A DNA stretch of 64,000 bases from Alteromonas sp. M12 (GTDB lineage Bacteria > Pseudomonadota > Gammaproteobacteria > Enterobacterales > Alteromonadaceae): assembly GCF_037478005.1 (NCBI RefSeq), contig NZ_CP144164.1, positions 4,464,001 through 4,528,000 on the forward strand, read 5' to 3'. The notes below the pieces were generated by a model. That model saw only the letters and a list, made by a program, of their open reading frames with translations. It did no database searches and was not told the DNA's origin. Numbering within the stretch: position 1 is the first letter of the stretch; each line of letters begins with the position of its first letter. The translations under genes were made by a program, and so were the position numbers. Below are positions 36,574 through 45,915 of this stretch, one piece after another.

Positions 36574-37516
36574 CTGGAAGCCCTCCCAAGTTGCCCGTCA
36601 AAGCATGTTGACTGTCATTTGCCTTGATGAGTTGAAATAGAGCGTCTATTTGTACTTTTTGCGATTGCACAAATGTATCGGGAATACCTTGTCGATATCC
36701 ATCCATTAAAAAGGGTTGCACTTGCGCGGAGTACTTTTTGCTAAACGTGGGGATTTGCCGCCAAATATCGTCGTCATGTTTCATAAGTTGGCGAGCTTGC
36801 GCGGACATGCTCAAAAAAAGATTGATGGTTTCACTATTTTTATCCGCCCATTGTTGTTTGAATACCCAACCTAAAACAGGCACTTGACCTTCAACGTTTA
36901 GGGCATTCAATACTTCGGGCATGGTCACTAAAGACGGCATCCCCTGTGCGTTCAATTGCGCAGCGTAATGCCAGAAATTAATAACCGCATCTAAATCGCC
37001 TTTCGCGATTAGCGCGTTGAGCATCGGCGGGGCGGCGAACTTTACCGTCACATCGCGAGCGAGATCTAAATTGGCTTGCTGCTTTAAGAATGCTCGGTAC
37101 AGCACCCAATTTTTATTGGTATTGCCCCCCGCAATGCCAATGGTTTTACCACGTAAATCAGCAAGTTCATGAATATTTGATTGGGGATGAGTAACAAGCG
37201 CACCAGCCGCGGTGGAATAGGGGTAAAAATAAAAGTCGCGGTTTGCTTCTTTTTGCCGTGCCACCCACAACCAATCATTAAGAATGACATCGATTGAACC
37301 GCCTTGTAAGGCAACTAACAGCGCTTGCGGTGAACCTAACGGAATTCGTTCAACCTCAAGGTTATATTGTTTTGCTAATTGTAATTTTTCTAAAACATCC
37401 ATTTCCCAATTAAGGGTGCCATATTTTAAAACCCCAACACGGATAGTGTTACTAGCCTGAGCCGTTGCACTAAGCAACAACACCAAGAACAAAACTAAAG
37501 CGGTTGGAACTCGCAT
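36539..37516 (-). CDS. ABC transporter substrate-binding protein (NMT1/SsuA-like)
   Basis: A 325-residue protein with a Sec signal peptide (TALVLFLVLLLSATAQAS). Fold motifs: IRVGVLKYGTLNWEMDVL, LLVALQGGSIDVILNDWLW, ADLRGKTIGIAGGN, and AVINFWHYAAQL. It belongs to the family that binds sulfonates, nitrate, thiamine precursors and similar small ligands. Importers of this type are often found next to lanthanide-dependent alcohol dehydrogenases, but their ligand there is not settled. First gene of the operon, CGGAG before its ATG. Confidence 0.83.
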   Translation of the reverse strand: MRVPTALVLFLVLLLSATAQASNTIRVGVLKYGTLNWEMDVLEKLQLAKQYNLEVERIPLGSPQALLVALQGGSIDVILNDWLWVARQKEANRDFYFYPYSTAAGALVTHPQSNIHELADLRGKTIGIAGGNTNKNWVLYRAFLKQQANLDLARDVTVKFAAPPMLNALIAKGDLDAVINFWHYAAQLNAQGMPSLVTMPEVLNALNVEGQVPVLGWVFKQQWADKNSETINLFLSMSAQARQLMKHDDDIWRQIPTFSKKYSAQVQPFLMDGYRQGIPDTFVQSQKVQIDALFQLIKANDSQHALTGNLGGLPDDIFWRHTRVR

Positions 37517-37587
37517 ATATACTCCGGTTGTTTTAAACGGGATGAGTGTTAATCATCAACCTAAGTTGTTATTCGCTAAGCGAAAAA

Positions 37588-37612
37588 GGTTTCCGCACTG
37601 GGTGCGGAAACC
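37588..37612 (-). terminator. Rho-independent terminator after the aldehyde dehydrogenase gene
   Basis: Arms GGTTTCCGCAC and GTGCGGAAACC (11 bp, 3-base loop), followed on the minus strand by TTTTT. It separates the aldehyde dehydrogenase from the ABC importer operon. Confidence 0.92.
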
Positions 37613-37642
37613 CCCACTTACGCCTTTTTCAAGGCAACGCTT

Positions 37643-39160
37643 TTAGAAAAAGCCCAATGGGTTAATGTCATAGCTAACCAATAAGTTCTTGGTTTGTTGA
37701 TAATGACCTAACGCCATCTTATGATTTTCACGGCCTACGCCTGATTTTTTATAGCCACCAAATGCAGCGTGGGCAGGGTAAGCGTGGTAGCAGTTAGTCC
37801 ATACTCGACCCGCTTGAATTGCGCGTCCCATTCTGTATGAACGGTTCATGTCACGAGTCCATAAACCTGCGCCTAGACCAAATTCAGAATGGTTAGCAAT
37901 TGCCAAAGCTTCTGCTTCGTCTTTAAAGGTAGTCACACCGACCACTGGACCAAAAATTTCTTCTTGGAACACGCGCATATCATTGCGACCTTTTAGCAAA
38001 GTAGGTTCAACATAAAAACCTTTGCTGAAACCTTCAATCATTGCAGGGCCACCGCCGATAAGTACTTCAGCACCCTCTTTTTTACCAATATCTAGGTAAC
38101 TTAGAATTTTGTCATATTGCTGTTCTGAAGCCTGCGCACCCACTTGGGTTTCTGTATCCAATGGGTTGCCACGTTTAATTTGCTGCGTACGCGCAACTAC
38201 CAGTGAAATGAAATCATCGTAAATGGATTCTTGAATCAATGCTCTAGAAGGACAGGTACATACTTCACCTTGGTTGAAGAATGCCAACACAGTTCCTTCA
38301 ACACATTTGCTTAGATATTCATCTTCATGATTCATTACGTCTTCAAAGTAGATATTTGGAGACTTACCACCTAACTCAACGGTAGAAGGTATGATGTTTT
38401 CAGCCGCACATTTAAGAATATGAGAACCAATTGGTGTAGAACCGGTGAATGCAATTTTTGCAATACGTTTGCTGGTTGCTAAAGCTTCACCCGCTTCTTT
38501 ACCAAAACCATTTACAATATTTAGCACCCCTGGTGGCAATAAATCACCAATCAGTTCCATCAGTACCAGAATCGACGCTGGAGTTTGTTCTGCTGGTTTC
38601 ATGACCACACAGTTACCCGCCGCCAATGCTGGGCTCAATTTCCAAGCAGCCATCAGAAGTGGGAAGTTCCAAGGGATAATTTGGCCAACAACGCCTAGCG
38701 GTTCATGGAAGTGATAAGCGATGGTGTTCTCATCAATTTCACTCATATTGCCTTCTTGAGCACGCAAACATCCTGCAAAATAGCGAAAGTGGTCGACACA
38801 TAACGGAATATCTGCGTTTAAAGTTTCACGCACAGCTTTACCGTTATCCCAAGTTTCAGCAACCGCCAGCATTTCAAGATTTTGCTCAATACGGTCAGCA
38901 ATTTTCAAAAGCGTATTAGAGCGGTCAGTTGCAGACGTTTTGCCCCAAGCATCTTTTGCTCTATGTGCTGCATCTAGGGCTAAGTTAATGTCTTCCTCAG
39001 TTGAACGAGGAATTGAACAAAAGACCTCATTGTTAACAGGCGATACGTTATCAAAGTATTGTCCTTTGACCGGTGCGACCCATTCGCCACCAATGTAGTT
39101 GCCATACTGTTGTTTAAAAGTTACGAGTGAATTTTCTTGTCCAGGTTGTGCATATATCAT
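37643..39160 (-). CDS. exaC: NAD-dependent aldehyde dehydrogenase, ExaC/AldB-like
   Basis: About 505 residues of the aldehyde dehydrogenase superfamily. NAD site GSTPIGSHI, catalytic Glu in [10 protein letters not shown] (near 260), catalytic Cys in [12 protein letters not shown] (near 300) and EEIFGPVVG are all present. Length and the [10 protein letters not shown] motif fit the AldB/ExaC group, which oxidises acetaldehyde or similar aldehydes. It completes alcohol oxidation started by the PQQ enzyme. The ATG at 39160 has GGAG eight bases upstream; the longer start is not supported. It is a single-gene unit between terminators. Confidence 0.92.
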   Translation of the reverse strand: MIYAQPGQENSLVTFKQQYGNYIGGEWVAPVKGQYFDNVSPVNNEVFCSIPRSTEEDINLALDAAHRAKDAWGKTSATDRSNTLLKIADRIEQNLEMLAVAETWDNGKAVRETLNADIPLCVDHFRYFAGCLRAQEGNMSEIDENTIAYHFHEPLGVVGQIIPWNFPLLMAAWKLSPALAAGNCVVMKPAEQTPASILVLMELIGDLLPPGVLNIVNGFGKEAGEALATSKRIAKIAFTGSTPIGSHILKCAAENIIPSTVELGGKSPNIYFEDVMNHEDEYLSKCVEGTVLAFFNQGEVCTCPSRALIQESIYDDFISLVVARTQQIKRGNPLDTETQVGAQASEQQYDKILSYLDIGKKEGAEVLIGGGPAMIEGFSKGFYVEPTLLKGRNDMRVFQEEIFGPVVGVTTFKDEAEALAIANHSEFGLGAGLWTRDMNRSYRMGRAIQAGRVWTNCYHAYPAHAAFGGYKKSGVGRENHKMALGHYQQTKNLLVSYDINPLGFF

Positions 39161-39271
39161 TTTGTTAACTCCGGTGTTCATATTTAGTAAAAGCGTTACC
39201 AGTTTGCCGGACTTTGCACCTTCAACTCCGAATTGAGTTGGCAGTCACACCGGCACCGGCTGCCGGAAAAT

Positions 39272-39301
39272 AATTTTTGCCCCTACCTAGGGGCAAAAAT
39301 T
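39272..39301 (-). terminator. Strong bidirectional hairpin after the porin gene
   Basis: Arms AATTTTTGCCCCTA and TAGGGGCAAAAATT (14 bp, 2-base loop) just after the porin stop. A smaller dyad (CCGGCA/TGCCGG, 39250-39266) lies next to it. Confidence 0.88.
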
Positions 39302-39313
39302 GAAAGCTATTGG

Positions 39314-40486
39314 TTAAAAGTTCACAATGGCTCCAAGGGCGATGGACTTAACCTCTTCGCTCGCATCACCAATGGATATTTCATTCATGTCGTATTCGAC
39401 AACAAAGGTCACTGCGCTGTTATAACTATGGAACCACGCGACTTGAGCGCCATCCATTTCCCAAGGGGTTTGAGTTTCAACTTCAGTATTGCCATACGAC
39501 AAGACAAATCGATTAGCGCCAGTTTTATACGAGCCTTGCACTAGATAGCCACTGCTATCCACTTCATTTCCGTCTTCATATAACAAGTTTTGTAAACCTA
39601 ATGCGTTATCTGTGGGACCGAGCAACAAACCGATGGCTTCCCCAGTAAAACCAGAGGCGTTTAGCGCGAAGCCACCCATATTGAGTTTTGCACCATAAGA
39701 ATAGCCTGTGGAATCAACGTCACCTTGAATGTCGCTCTCAGTGCTTTGCGAAAGAAAACCGACAAAGGCATTGAACATTCCGTCTTCAAACTTGCTGGTG
39801 TAAGTTAATTCTCCCTCAATTCTTGGCGTGCTCTCTTCACTCGATCGACCAGGGCCTGTGTCAGTAGAAGTATTAGCAGGGTCGATCAAGCCAATGGCTA
39901 ATTTAAAACCGCCGGCAAATTCAGGTGAACGATACGTAATTTGAGCCGTTGGCATTGGATAGGTGTAACCTGTACCAATATTTCCAAACGAGACTCCTTG
40001 CCCATCAATCAAACCGAGGGTGTCGTTAACGTTGCCGTAACCTTGTAATATTTCGTCTAGAAAAATATTAGAACGGTTAAATAAGGTAAAATCTTTGCCT
40101 ATTAATACCTGCCCCCAATCAAAATCCAAAGTGGCATAAAACTGACGGACATCGATTCCTGTTGAGGTTACGCCTGTATTACTGTCATTTATTGTGACCC
40201 AAAAAGAAGAGCGCCCACCAACCTTAACGCCGTCAATTTCTTTGCTAAAATTCATACCCACATAGTTAGGTAGAAAGCCCATTTTGACTCTAGACTGGTC
40301 GCGATCTATTCCTGATATGTCGTTGTCTGTGCTGCTAGACACGTAAAATGTATTGAAAGACGCATCAACTGTGACACTTGCCACCTCTGGATCGTCATAG
40401 ATTGTTATTGCTGCAGAAGCTGCGCCGCTAACTAAGCCTAAAACTGCCAAACTAACTTTAGTAAATGTAAATTTATTCATGTTCAT
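39314..40486 (-). CDS. Gram-negative outer-membrane porin
   Basis: A 390-residue protein with a typical signal peptide (FTKVSLAVLGLVSGAASAA). It is rich in amphipathic strands and ends with a C-terminal Phe (LGAIVNF), the outer-membrane insertion signal. It resembles general trimeric porins (GGRSSFWVTINDSNTG; FDWGQVLIGKDFTLF). The start could be 40486 or 40480; AGGG precedes the first. It lies between the aldehyde dehydrogenase and a divergent TonB receptor and might pass small alcohols, but the sequence does not show specificity. Confidence 0.84.
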   Translation of the reverse strand: MNMNKFTFTKVSLAVLGLVSGAASAAITIYDDPEVASVTVDASFNTFYVSSSTDNDISGIDRDQSRVKMGFLPNYVGMNFSKEIDGVKVGGRSSFWVTINDSNTGVTSTGIDVRQFYATLDFDWGQVLIGKDFTLFNRSNIFLDEILQGYGNVNDTLGLIDGQGVSFGNIGTGYTYPMPTAQITYRSPEFAGGFKLAIGLIDPANTSTDTGPGRSSEESTPRIEGELTYTSKFEDGMFNAFVGFLSQSTESDIQGDVDSTGYSYGAKLNMGGFALNASGFTGEAIGLLLGPTDNALGLQNLLYEDGNEVDSSGYLVQGSYKTGANRFVLSYGNTEVETQTPWEMDGAQVAWFHSYNSAVTFVVEYDMNEISIGDASEEVKSIALGAIVNF

Positions 40487-40653
40487 GTGTACCCTGTTTG
40501 ATTGTTAGTATTATTGGTTGAGCAACATGAACTATCTATCCCGGGTTACTCCAACCCTATGCATCGATACGTTGCCGACGCACTTTTTTTGTTGATTTAG
40601 TATTGTTTGCTAACGGCAAATTAGAAACTCGTCGATTGGGCTCTTTGTGTTGC

Positions 40654-40703
40654 ACTTTAGTCCTCAAAAAGAAAGCGACTAAAGATCTAGTTCTAAAGTA
40701 GTA
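40654..40703. promoter_or_regulatory. Cluster of ACTTTAGT-type sites between porin and TonB receptor
   Basis: Within the 401-base divergent gap (40487-40887) lie ACTTTAGTC (40654-40662), its perfect inverted partner GACTAAAG (40677-40684) and TCTAAAGTAGT (40692-40702). The 8-bp inverted repeat CTTTAGTC-N14-GACTAAAG looks like a dimer operator. No other gene is visible in the gap. Confidence 0.42.
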
Positions 40704-40887
40704 GCCAATGGAAGTAGTTCGATTAGGGCTGGAAAGTATTAGAAAAACAGTGCGTAAAGTGCAGGCTTGTTAACTACTAATTAACACAAAATAAACATAT
40801 GATTCAGTAACTAATGTCACCCTAGAATTGTGGCATCGTAAGTGTCAAACTGCGCTCCCAAATTATGTTTAAGAAGGCTGTATTCAT

Positions 40888-43008
40888 ATGATTTTTCTAA
40901 CTAAAACCCTTCAGCAAGTATCACCACTTACTCGCTTAAGTGAATCAATTCGACTTTCACACTTAGGTTTAGTCGCCTGTTTATTGCCATTCTCCGGGAT
41001 CGCGCAGGAATCGCCCGATGGAATAGAAAGAATTACAACTACAGCCACTAGAGTTGCAACCAACACTTCCAACTTGCCATATGTAGTAAGTACAGTAGAC
41101 GAGCAAACATTAGGGTTGCTAGCTCCCACTCATATCGAAGAAGCCCTTAGCTTCATTGCCGGCGCTGGGGTGCAACGAGGAAATGGCCAAGAATATCTAC
41201 CCGCCCTGCGTTCGCAAGTAATGGCTGGTTCAGGTGCTTGTGGTGGCATTCTCACCGCAGAAGATGGCATACCTTTGCGGGCCGCGGGATTTTGTAATAT
41301 CAACGAGCTTTTTGAAGCCCACAGTGAAATGGCTCAAAGCATAGATGTTATCAAAGGGCCGGGCTCTGCATTTTACGGTTCAAATGCCGTACACGGAGTC
41401 ATAAACGTAATCACACCAGACACCACAGTAGATGCAGGGTTATTCGGTATAGATTACGGTTCTTACGGATATAATCGATACAAGTTTCGACAAGGTGCAG
41501 ACTTCGGTAACTCGGGGATCGGTATCAATGCCAGTGTCACCCGCGATTCAGGATATCGAGATGAAGAAAGTGTCGACCAAGAAAAAGTTAACCTACGCCA
41601 TCGTTTTGAAGCTGATAACTTGACCCTCACCACTGGACTCACTTATACCAATTTAGACCAAGAAACCGCCGGCTATATTACTGGTTTCGAAAGTTACAAA
41701 GACGAAGACTTAGCACAGGCCAACGAAAACCCAGAAGCCTTTAGAAAAGCCAAGTCTTTTAGATTATGGTCAAACGCACTTTGGAATTTAAGCGACCAAG
41801 ATGTGCTCTCCATAACACCTTATATGCGTAATCAAAACATGTCGTTCTTAATGCATTTTTTACCTGGCACACCGATGGAAGAAAATGAACAAGACGGCTT
41901 TGGTGTGCAGTCAATGTGGAAACACAGCGCTTCTGACAACCTCACCGTTAGCCTAGGTTTAGATGCAGAACAAACCGATGGAAGTATGCGCCAATATCAA
42001 GATGCTGAAACCGAAGGTTCTGCGTTTTTAACAGCAACGGTACCCATTGGAATGCATTATGATTATGATGTCGAAGCCACCTTATATGCACCTTTTATAT
42101 CAGTGGATTGGCAGCAAGATAATTGGTTAGTGTCATTCGGTTTACGCTACGAAAATATGAATTACGACTACACCAATAATATGTTAAGTGGCCGCACAAA
42201 AGACGATGGTACTGAATGTAGTTTCGGTGGTTGCCGCTACAGTCGTCCACCTTCTTCTGAAAACAGCTATAGCAATACTTCCCCAAAGCTCGGTATCCGT
42301 TATCAGTTTTCTCAGCACACACAATTTTACGCCAACTTATCCCGAGGCTATCGCGCACCACAAGCAACAGAACTCTATCGCCTGCAACGGGAACAAGAAG
42401 TCGCCGATTTAGACTCTGAAACAGTGACAAATGCCGAAGTTGGGGTAAAAGGACAATTTGATGGACTGAGTTATGTAGTATCCATCTATAACATGAATAA
42501 AGACAACTTCATCTTTAGGGATAGTGACTACTACAATGTGAACGATGGTGAATCAAGACACCGGGGAATTGAGTTAGAGTTACAATATCAATTAGCCGAA
42601 AACTGGGATTTGATGGTAGCTGCAAGCTACGCTAAACATACCTACTCCTATAGCCAAATTCTCAGTGACATTGATATCAATGGCAACTACATTGATACCG
42701 CGCCAAAAACCATCGCTAATACGCGCCTAGGGTGGGATATTAATGCATCAGCCAGAGCCGAATTAGAATGGGAGCACATGGGCAACTATTACACTGATCC
42801 TGAGAACCTTCACCGTTATGATGGCCATGATGTATTAAATTTAAGAGCCTCAATGCAAGTTACTGACGCGCTCACGTTATTTGCCAGAATCAACAATTTA
42901 ACCGATACCAGTTATGCAGAAAGAGCGGATTACACCAGTTTTGGTGGAGATCGTTATTTCCCTGGTAGACCTAGAAACCTGATGATGTCACTAGATTACA
43001 AATGGTAG
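40888..43008 (+). CDS. TonB-dependent outer-membrane receptor
   Basis: A 706-residue receptor: long signal peptide (cut near GIAQ/ESP), TonB-box-like IERITTTATRV, plug domain with IDVIKGPGSAFYGSNAVHGV (about residues 150-170), and a 22-strand barrel ending FPGRPRNLMMSLDYKW with an aromatic terminal residue. A Cys pair lies in the plug (GACGGI and FCNI) and another in a barrel loop (TECSFGGCRY). The substrate is not readable. The gene is divergent from the porin and may share the ACTTTAGT-type sites with the PQQ genes. Uptake of a lanthanide complex, PQQ or another cofactor is possible. Confidence 0.87.
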   Translation: MIFLTKTLQQVSPLTRLSESIRLSHLGLVACLLPFSGIAQESPDGIERITTTATRVATNTSNLPYVVSTVDEQTLGLLAPTHIEEALSFIAGAGVQRGNGQEYLPALRSQVMAGSGACGGILTAEDGIPLRAAGFCNINELFEAHSEMAQSIDVIKGPGSAFYGSNAVHGVINVITPDTTVDAGLFGIDYGSYGYNRYKFRQGADFGNSGIGINASVTRDSGYRDEESVDQEKVNLRHRFEADNLTLTTGLTYTNLDQETAGYITGFESYKDEDLAQANENPEAFRKAKSFRLWSNALWNLSDQDVLSITPYMRNQNMSFLMHFLPGTPMEENEQDGFGVQSMWKHSASDNLTVSLGLDAEQTDGSMRQYQDAETEGSAFLTATVPIGMHYDYDVEATLYAPFISVDWQQDNWLVSFGLRYENMNYDYTNNMLSGRTKDDGTECSFGGCRYSRPPSSENSYSNTSPKLGIRYQFSQHTQFYANLSRGYRAPQATELYRLQREQEVADLDSETVTNAEVGVKGQFDGLSYVVSIYNMNKDNFIFRDSDYYNVNDGESRHRGIELELQYQLAENWDLMVAASYAKHTYSYSQILSDIDINGNYIDTAPKTIANTRLGWDINASARAELEWEHMGNYYTDPENLHRYDGHDVLNLRASMQVTDALTLFARINNLTDTSYAERADYTSFGGDRYFPGRPRNLMMSLDYKW

Positions 43009-43063
43009 ACATAGAAATAAGAGCAGTGACAATGAATTGTTAATGCTCAATATCATCATTTTT

Positions 43064-43084
43064 GCGGCAGTGTTTCACTGCCGC
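43064..43084 (+). terminator. Terminator after the TonB receptor gene
   Basis: Arms GCGGCAGTG and CACTGCCGC (9 bp, TTT loop), followed by ATTTATTTAA. Confidence 0.82.
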
Positions 43085-43164
43085 ATTTATTTAACCCGAA
43101 CTAGTCTTTCAAGATAAGCCTTTTACAACATAAATGTCCTATCTGGAATGATTGGAGAACATAT

Positions 43165-44457
43165 ATGAAGAAAATTATAGTTGTAGGAGGAGGCGCTGGC
43201 GGCCTTGAAATAGTCAAACGCCTTAGTCAAAAGCTAGGGAAAAAAAACAAAGCAGAAATCATTTTGGTTGATAAAAGCCAGAATCATGTCTGGAAACCGC
43301 TTTTACATGAAGTCGCGGCAGGTGTTATTGATAAAAATTCAGATGGCATCAACTATCGAATTCATGCAGTTGCCAACAAATATCAATTTCAACTGGGCAA
43401 TATGTGCCACATCGACAAACAAAATCAGCAAATAGAACTTGCGCCTTTGTATGATGAAAATGCGCAGTTAATCTTACCTAAACGCACTTTACAGTATGAC
43501 ACCCTAGTTCTTGCTATTGGCAGTGTTTGCAATGACTTTGGTACACCAGGAGTAGCCGATCACTGCTATTTCCTCGATTCACTCGCGCAAGCAGAAAGCT
43601 TTCATAAAGCTTTGCTTAATCAACTTCTGCGGATTAACCAAAAAGGTGTAGAAAGTAAACCATTGCATGTCGCAATAGTAGGTGGTGGCGCTACCGGTAC
43701 GGAATTAGCCGCTCAACTGCACCACGTCGCCAATCTCGCCAGAGCCTATGGCATGCCGGAAATGTCTGCCGCTAAATTAACGGTAACTATTATTGAAGCT
43801 GGGGAGCGCATTCTTCCAGCATTACCCGAAAAAATCACCAACTCAGCTCGCCAGGCTTTAACCAAGTTGGGGATTAAGGTTTTAGAAGGTACAAAAGTTA
43901 TTTCGGCGCAAAAAGAGGGGTTCATGACAAGCGATAATGAGTTGATTGAAGCCGATTTAATGGTCTGGTCAGCGGGTGTAAAAGCACCTGATTTTATTAC
44001 TCAACTGGGGATCTTTGAAACCAATCGCGCGAATCAAATTTTGGTCACGCCTTATTTAAAAAGTACCTTAGATGAAAATATATATGCCATTGGTGATTGC
44101 TGTGGGTTCCAACAAGAAGATGGCCGCTGGGTGCCTCCACGGGCGCAATCAGCTCACCAAATGGCCAGTACTGCAGCAACCAATATAATCAATGAATTTA
44201 AGCATAAACCGGCACAAAAATATCAATACAAAGACTATGGCTCATTGGTGCATTTGAGCAAATACAGCACCGTGGGAAATTTGATGGGTGCACTGTCAAA
44301 TAGCAGTATGTTTATAGAAGGGCGGTTAGCCAAATTGGTATATGTATCCCTTTATAATATGCACCTATTCGCTATTCACGGCTGGTTTAAAGGGATATTT
44401 ATTTTGTTTTTCCGCAAAGTCAGGAACATTGTGGGTCCCAAGTTGAAACTTCACTAA
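43165..44457 (+). CDS. ndh: Type II NADH dehydrogenase (NDH-2)
   Basis: A 430-residue flavoprotein with two dinucleotide folds: FAD motif IVVGGGAGGLEIVKRL at the N-terminus and NADH motif VAIVGGGATGTELAAQL near residue 170. FAD-binding YAIGDCC (near 310) and the quinone-site AQSAHQMAS (near 330) are present, and an amphipathic C-terminus (AIHGWFKGIFILFFRK) anchors it to the membrane. It passes NADH electrons to quinone without pumping protons. Single gene, closed by the terminator at 44479. Confidence 0.92.
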   Translation: MKKIIVVGGGAGGLEIVKRLSQKLGKKNKAEIILVDKSQNHVWKPLLHEVAAGVIDKNSDGINYRIHAVANKYQFQLGNMCHIDKQNQQIELAPLYDENAQLILPKRTLQYDTLVLAIGSVCNDFGTPGVADHCYFLDSLAQAESFHKALLNQLLRINQKGVESKPLHVAIVGGGATGTELAAQLHHVANLARAYGMPEMSAAKLTVTIIEAGERILPALPEKITNSARQALTKLGIKVLEGTKVISAQKEGFMTSDNELIEADLMVWSAGVKAPDFITQLGIFETNRANQILVTPYLKSTLDENIYAIGDCCGFQQEDGRWVPPRAQSAHQMASTAATNIINEFKHKPAQKYQYKDYGSLVHLSKYSTVGNLMGALSNSSMFIEGRLAKLVYVSLYNMHLFAIHGWFKGIFILFFRKVRNIVGPKLKLH

Positions 44458-44478
44458 GCGCCACTTGCGCCGACACAA

Positions 44479-44503
44479 AAAAGCCCGATTTTGTCGGGCT
44501 TTT
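44479..44503. terminator. Bidirectional terminator between ndh and the pseudopilin gene
   Basis: Arms AAAAGCCCGA and TCGGGCTTTT (10 bp, 5-base loop) between convergent genes, with T-tracts in both directions. Confidence 0.92.
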
Positions 44504-44550
44504 CTAGCACAGCTTAATGTCGTATCTAACAAAGTATGAGTTTGTTTAAA

Positions 44551-45018
44551 TTAACAACCTGTGATTGTTTGCGTGAAAGTAGGCTCCCTAGTCGATCGTG
44601 CTGACACATAACGAATCTTGCAGTTACTAGGGTCAGGAGCATCGCTAATTTGCACATCAATAGAACCTAGCTGGCCGCTGCAATTTCCGCCGACCCAAGT
44701 AAAACTGTCATCAATTTCAACAGCATTGGCAATCCCGCTAGGATGAGGGCAGGCATAACCACATCGCAAAGTAATAGATTCACTGCCCAACTCAATAGTA
44801 GGGTCAGTATCGCAATCGGTTTTTTTCTCGATTGTGGCTTTAAAGTGGACTAAATCAGACGCTGAGCGCAATGTTCCTTCCAAGCCATCTAATGTGGCCA
44901 ATCGAGCATCGGTACTCAGATCAATAAATCGAGGAGCAGCCACAACCGCTAAAATGCCAAGAATAACGATGACTACTATTAGCTCAATAAGAGTAAATCC
45001 ATGATTTTTGTTGTGCAC
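44551..45018 (-). CDS. MSHA-type prepilin (type IV pilin-like)
   Basis: About 155 residues. A short leader ends in Gly before the prepilin cleavage site: HG/FTLIELIVVIVILGILAV, with the Glu at position 5 of the mature protein. The body is MshA-like, PRFIDLSTDARLATLDGLEG, and a C-terminal Cys pair (NCKIRY and TITGC) may close the usual disulfide loop. Start: a GTG at 45016-45018 has AAGGAG seven bases upstream, and gives a six-residue leader; a longer frame start is unlikely. It is divergent from the similar gene at 45263. Confidence 0.87.
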   Translation of the reverse strand: MHNKNHGFTLIELIVVIVILGILAVVAAPRFIDLSTDARLATLDGLEGTLRSASDLVHFKATIEKKTDCDTDPTIELGSESITLRCGYACPHPSGIANAVEIDDSFTWVGGNCSGQLGSIDVQISDAPDPSNCKIRYVSARSTREPTFTQTITGC

Positions 45019-45262
45019 AACAATGCTCCTTGTAAATAACTTTTTAACCAATTAACTCATTAACGATCTTCTGTTAAATAATATTATGCTGAAAAAAGAT
45101 CAAAGTGAAATGATTACTTATATATTTATCAATAACATAGAATACATCCGTATAATATTTGATTCCCAATGCCTGCGTTCCACTACGCTTTATTTTACGG
45201 TCACTTTTAATTATTTCGGAAATCTATTAGGATTATGAAAATCGATTTTTGAAGGAATGCTA

Positions 45263-45829
45263 GTGCAGCGTAGTAAAGGGTTTACCCTAATAGAACTAAT
45301 AATAGTCATCGTCATCCTCGGCATTTTGGCCGTCACGGCTGCCCCGCGATTCATTGATTTGTCATCGGATGCAAACGCATCTGTGCTGAAGAATATTGGT
45401 GGACAACTGCAATCAGCCAATGATTTAGTCTACGCAAAGTCGGTGATTAAGCAGCAACACAACAAAGATAGAGATTCTGATCCTGAAGATGGTGAAACAG
45501 GTGTAACTGTGAACGGTGTATTTATCGCTACCGTCTATGGTACTCCATGGATATACTCTGGTACTGCGCTAACCAATTTCATGGACATTGATATACTTGA
45601 CCAAGGTTACAATGAACATACTGAAATCTGCGAGTACAGTGGGGATTTTTGTTTTATGTATTTCAACACTAGTTCAGCCCCAGCGACTTTAGATTTATCT
45701 TTTTCTCCCGGTGTGGCAAGTATCATCTATCCAAAATCGAAGAGTGTCGCAGACGATTGCTTCGCCTATCATATTTTTGATAGAACAGACAACACTGCGC
45801 GGGCGGGTTCTGTTACCACAGGATGCTAA
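45263..45829 (+). CDS. MSHA-type prepilin, second copy
   Basis: About 188 residues with leader QRSKG and cleavage before FTLIELIIVIVILGILAV. Mature start PRFIDLSSDANASVLKNIGG matches the first copy; the rest differs and is longer, with Cys in ICEY, FCFMY, DDCFAY and a terminal TTGC. The GTG at 45263 is preferred: GAAGGA lies six bases before it, whereas the ATG at 45257 directly abuts that element. The two genes point away from each other over 244 bases, as after an inverted duplication. The MSHA biogenesis genes are not in the window. Confidence 0.87.
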   Translation: MQRSKGFTLIELIIVIVILGILAVTAAPRFIDLSSDANASVLKNIGGQLQSANDLVYAKSVIKQQHNKDRDSDPEDGETGVTVNGVFIATVYGTPWIYSGTALTNFMDIDILDQGYNEHTEICEYSGDFCFMYFNTSSAPATLDLSFSPGVASIIYPKSKSVADDCFAYHIFDRTDNTARAGSVTTGC

Positions 45830-45915
45830 TTAAATTTAGCATCCCTATTTGGCACCTCAGATTTCTACTCAGCACTAAGTAATTGCCAAAACAATTAGCA
45901 ATATGAATGCATATA

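Noticed and set aside
42095..42430. 111-codon minus-strand frame
   Set aside because: Antisense shadow inside a TonB receptor barrel.
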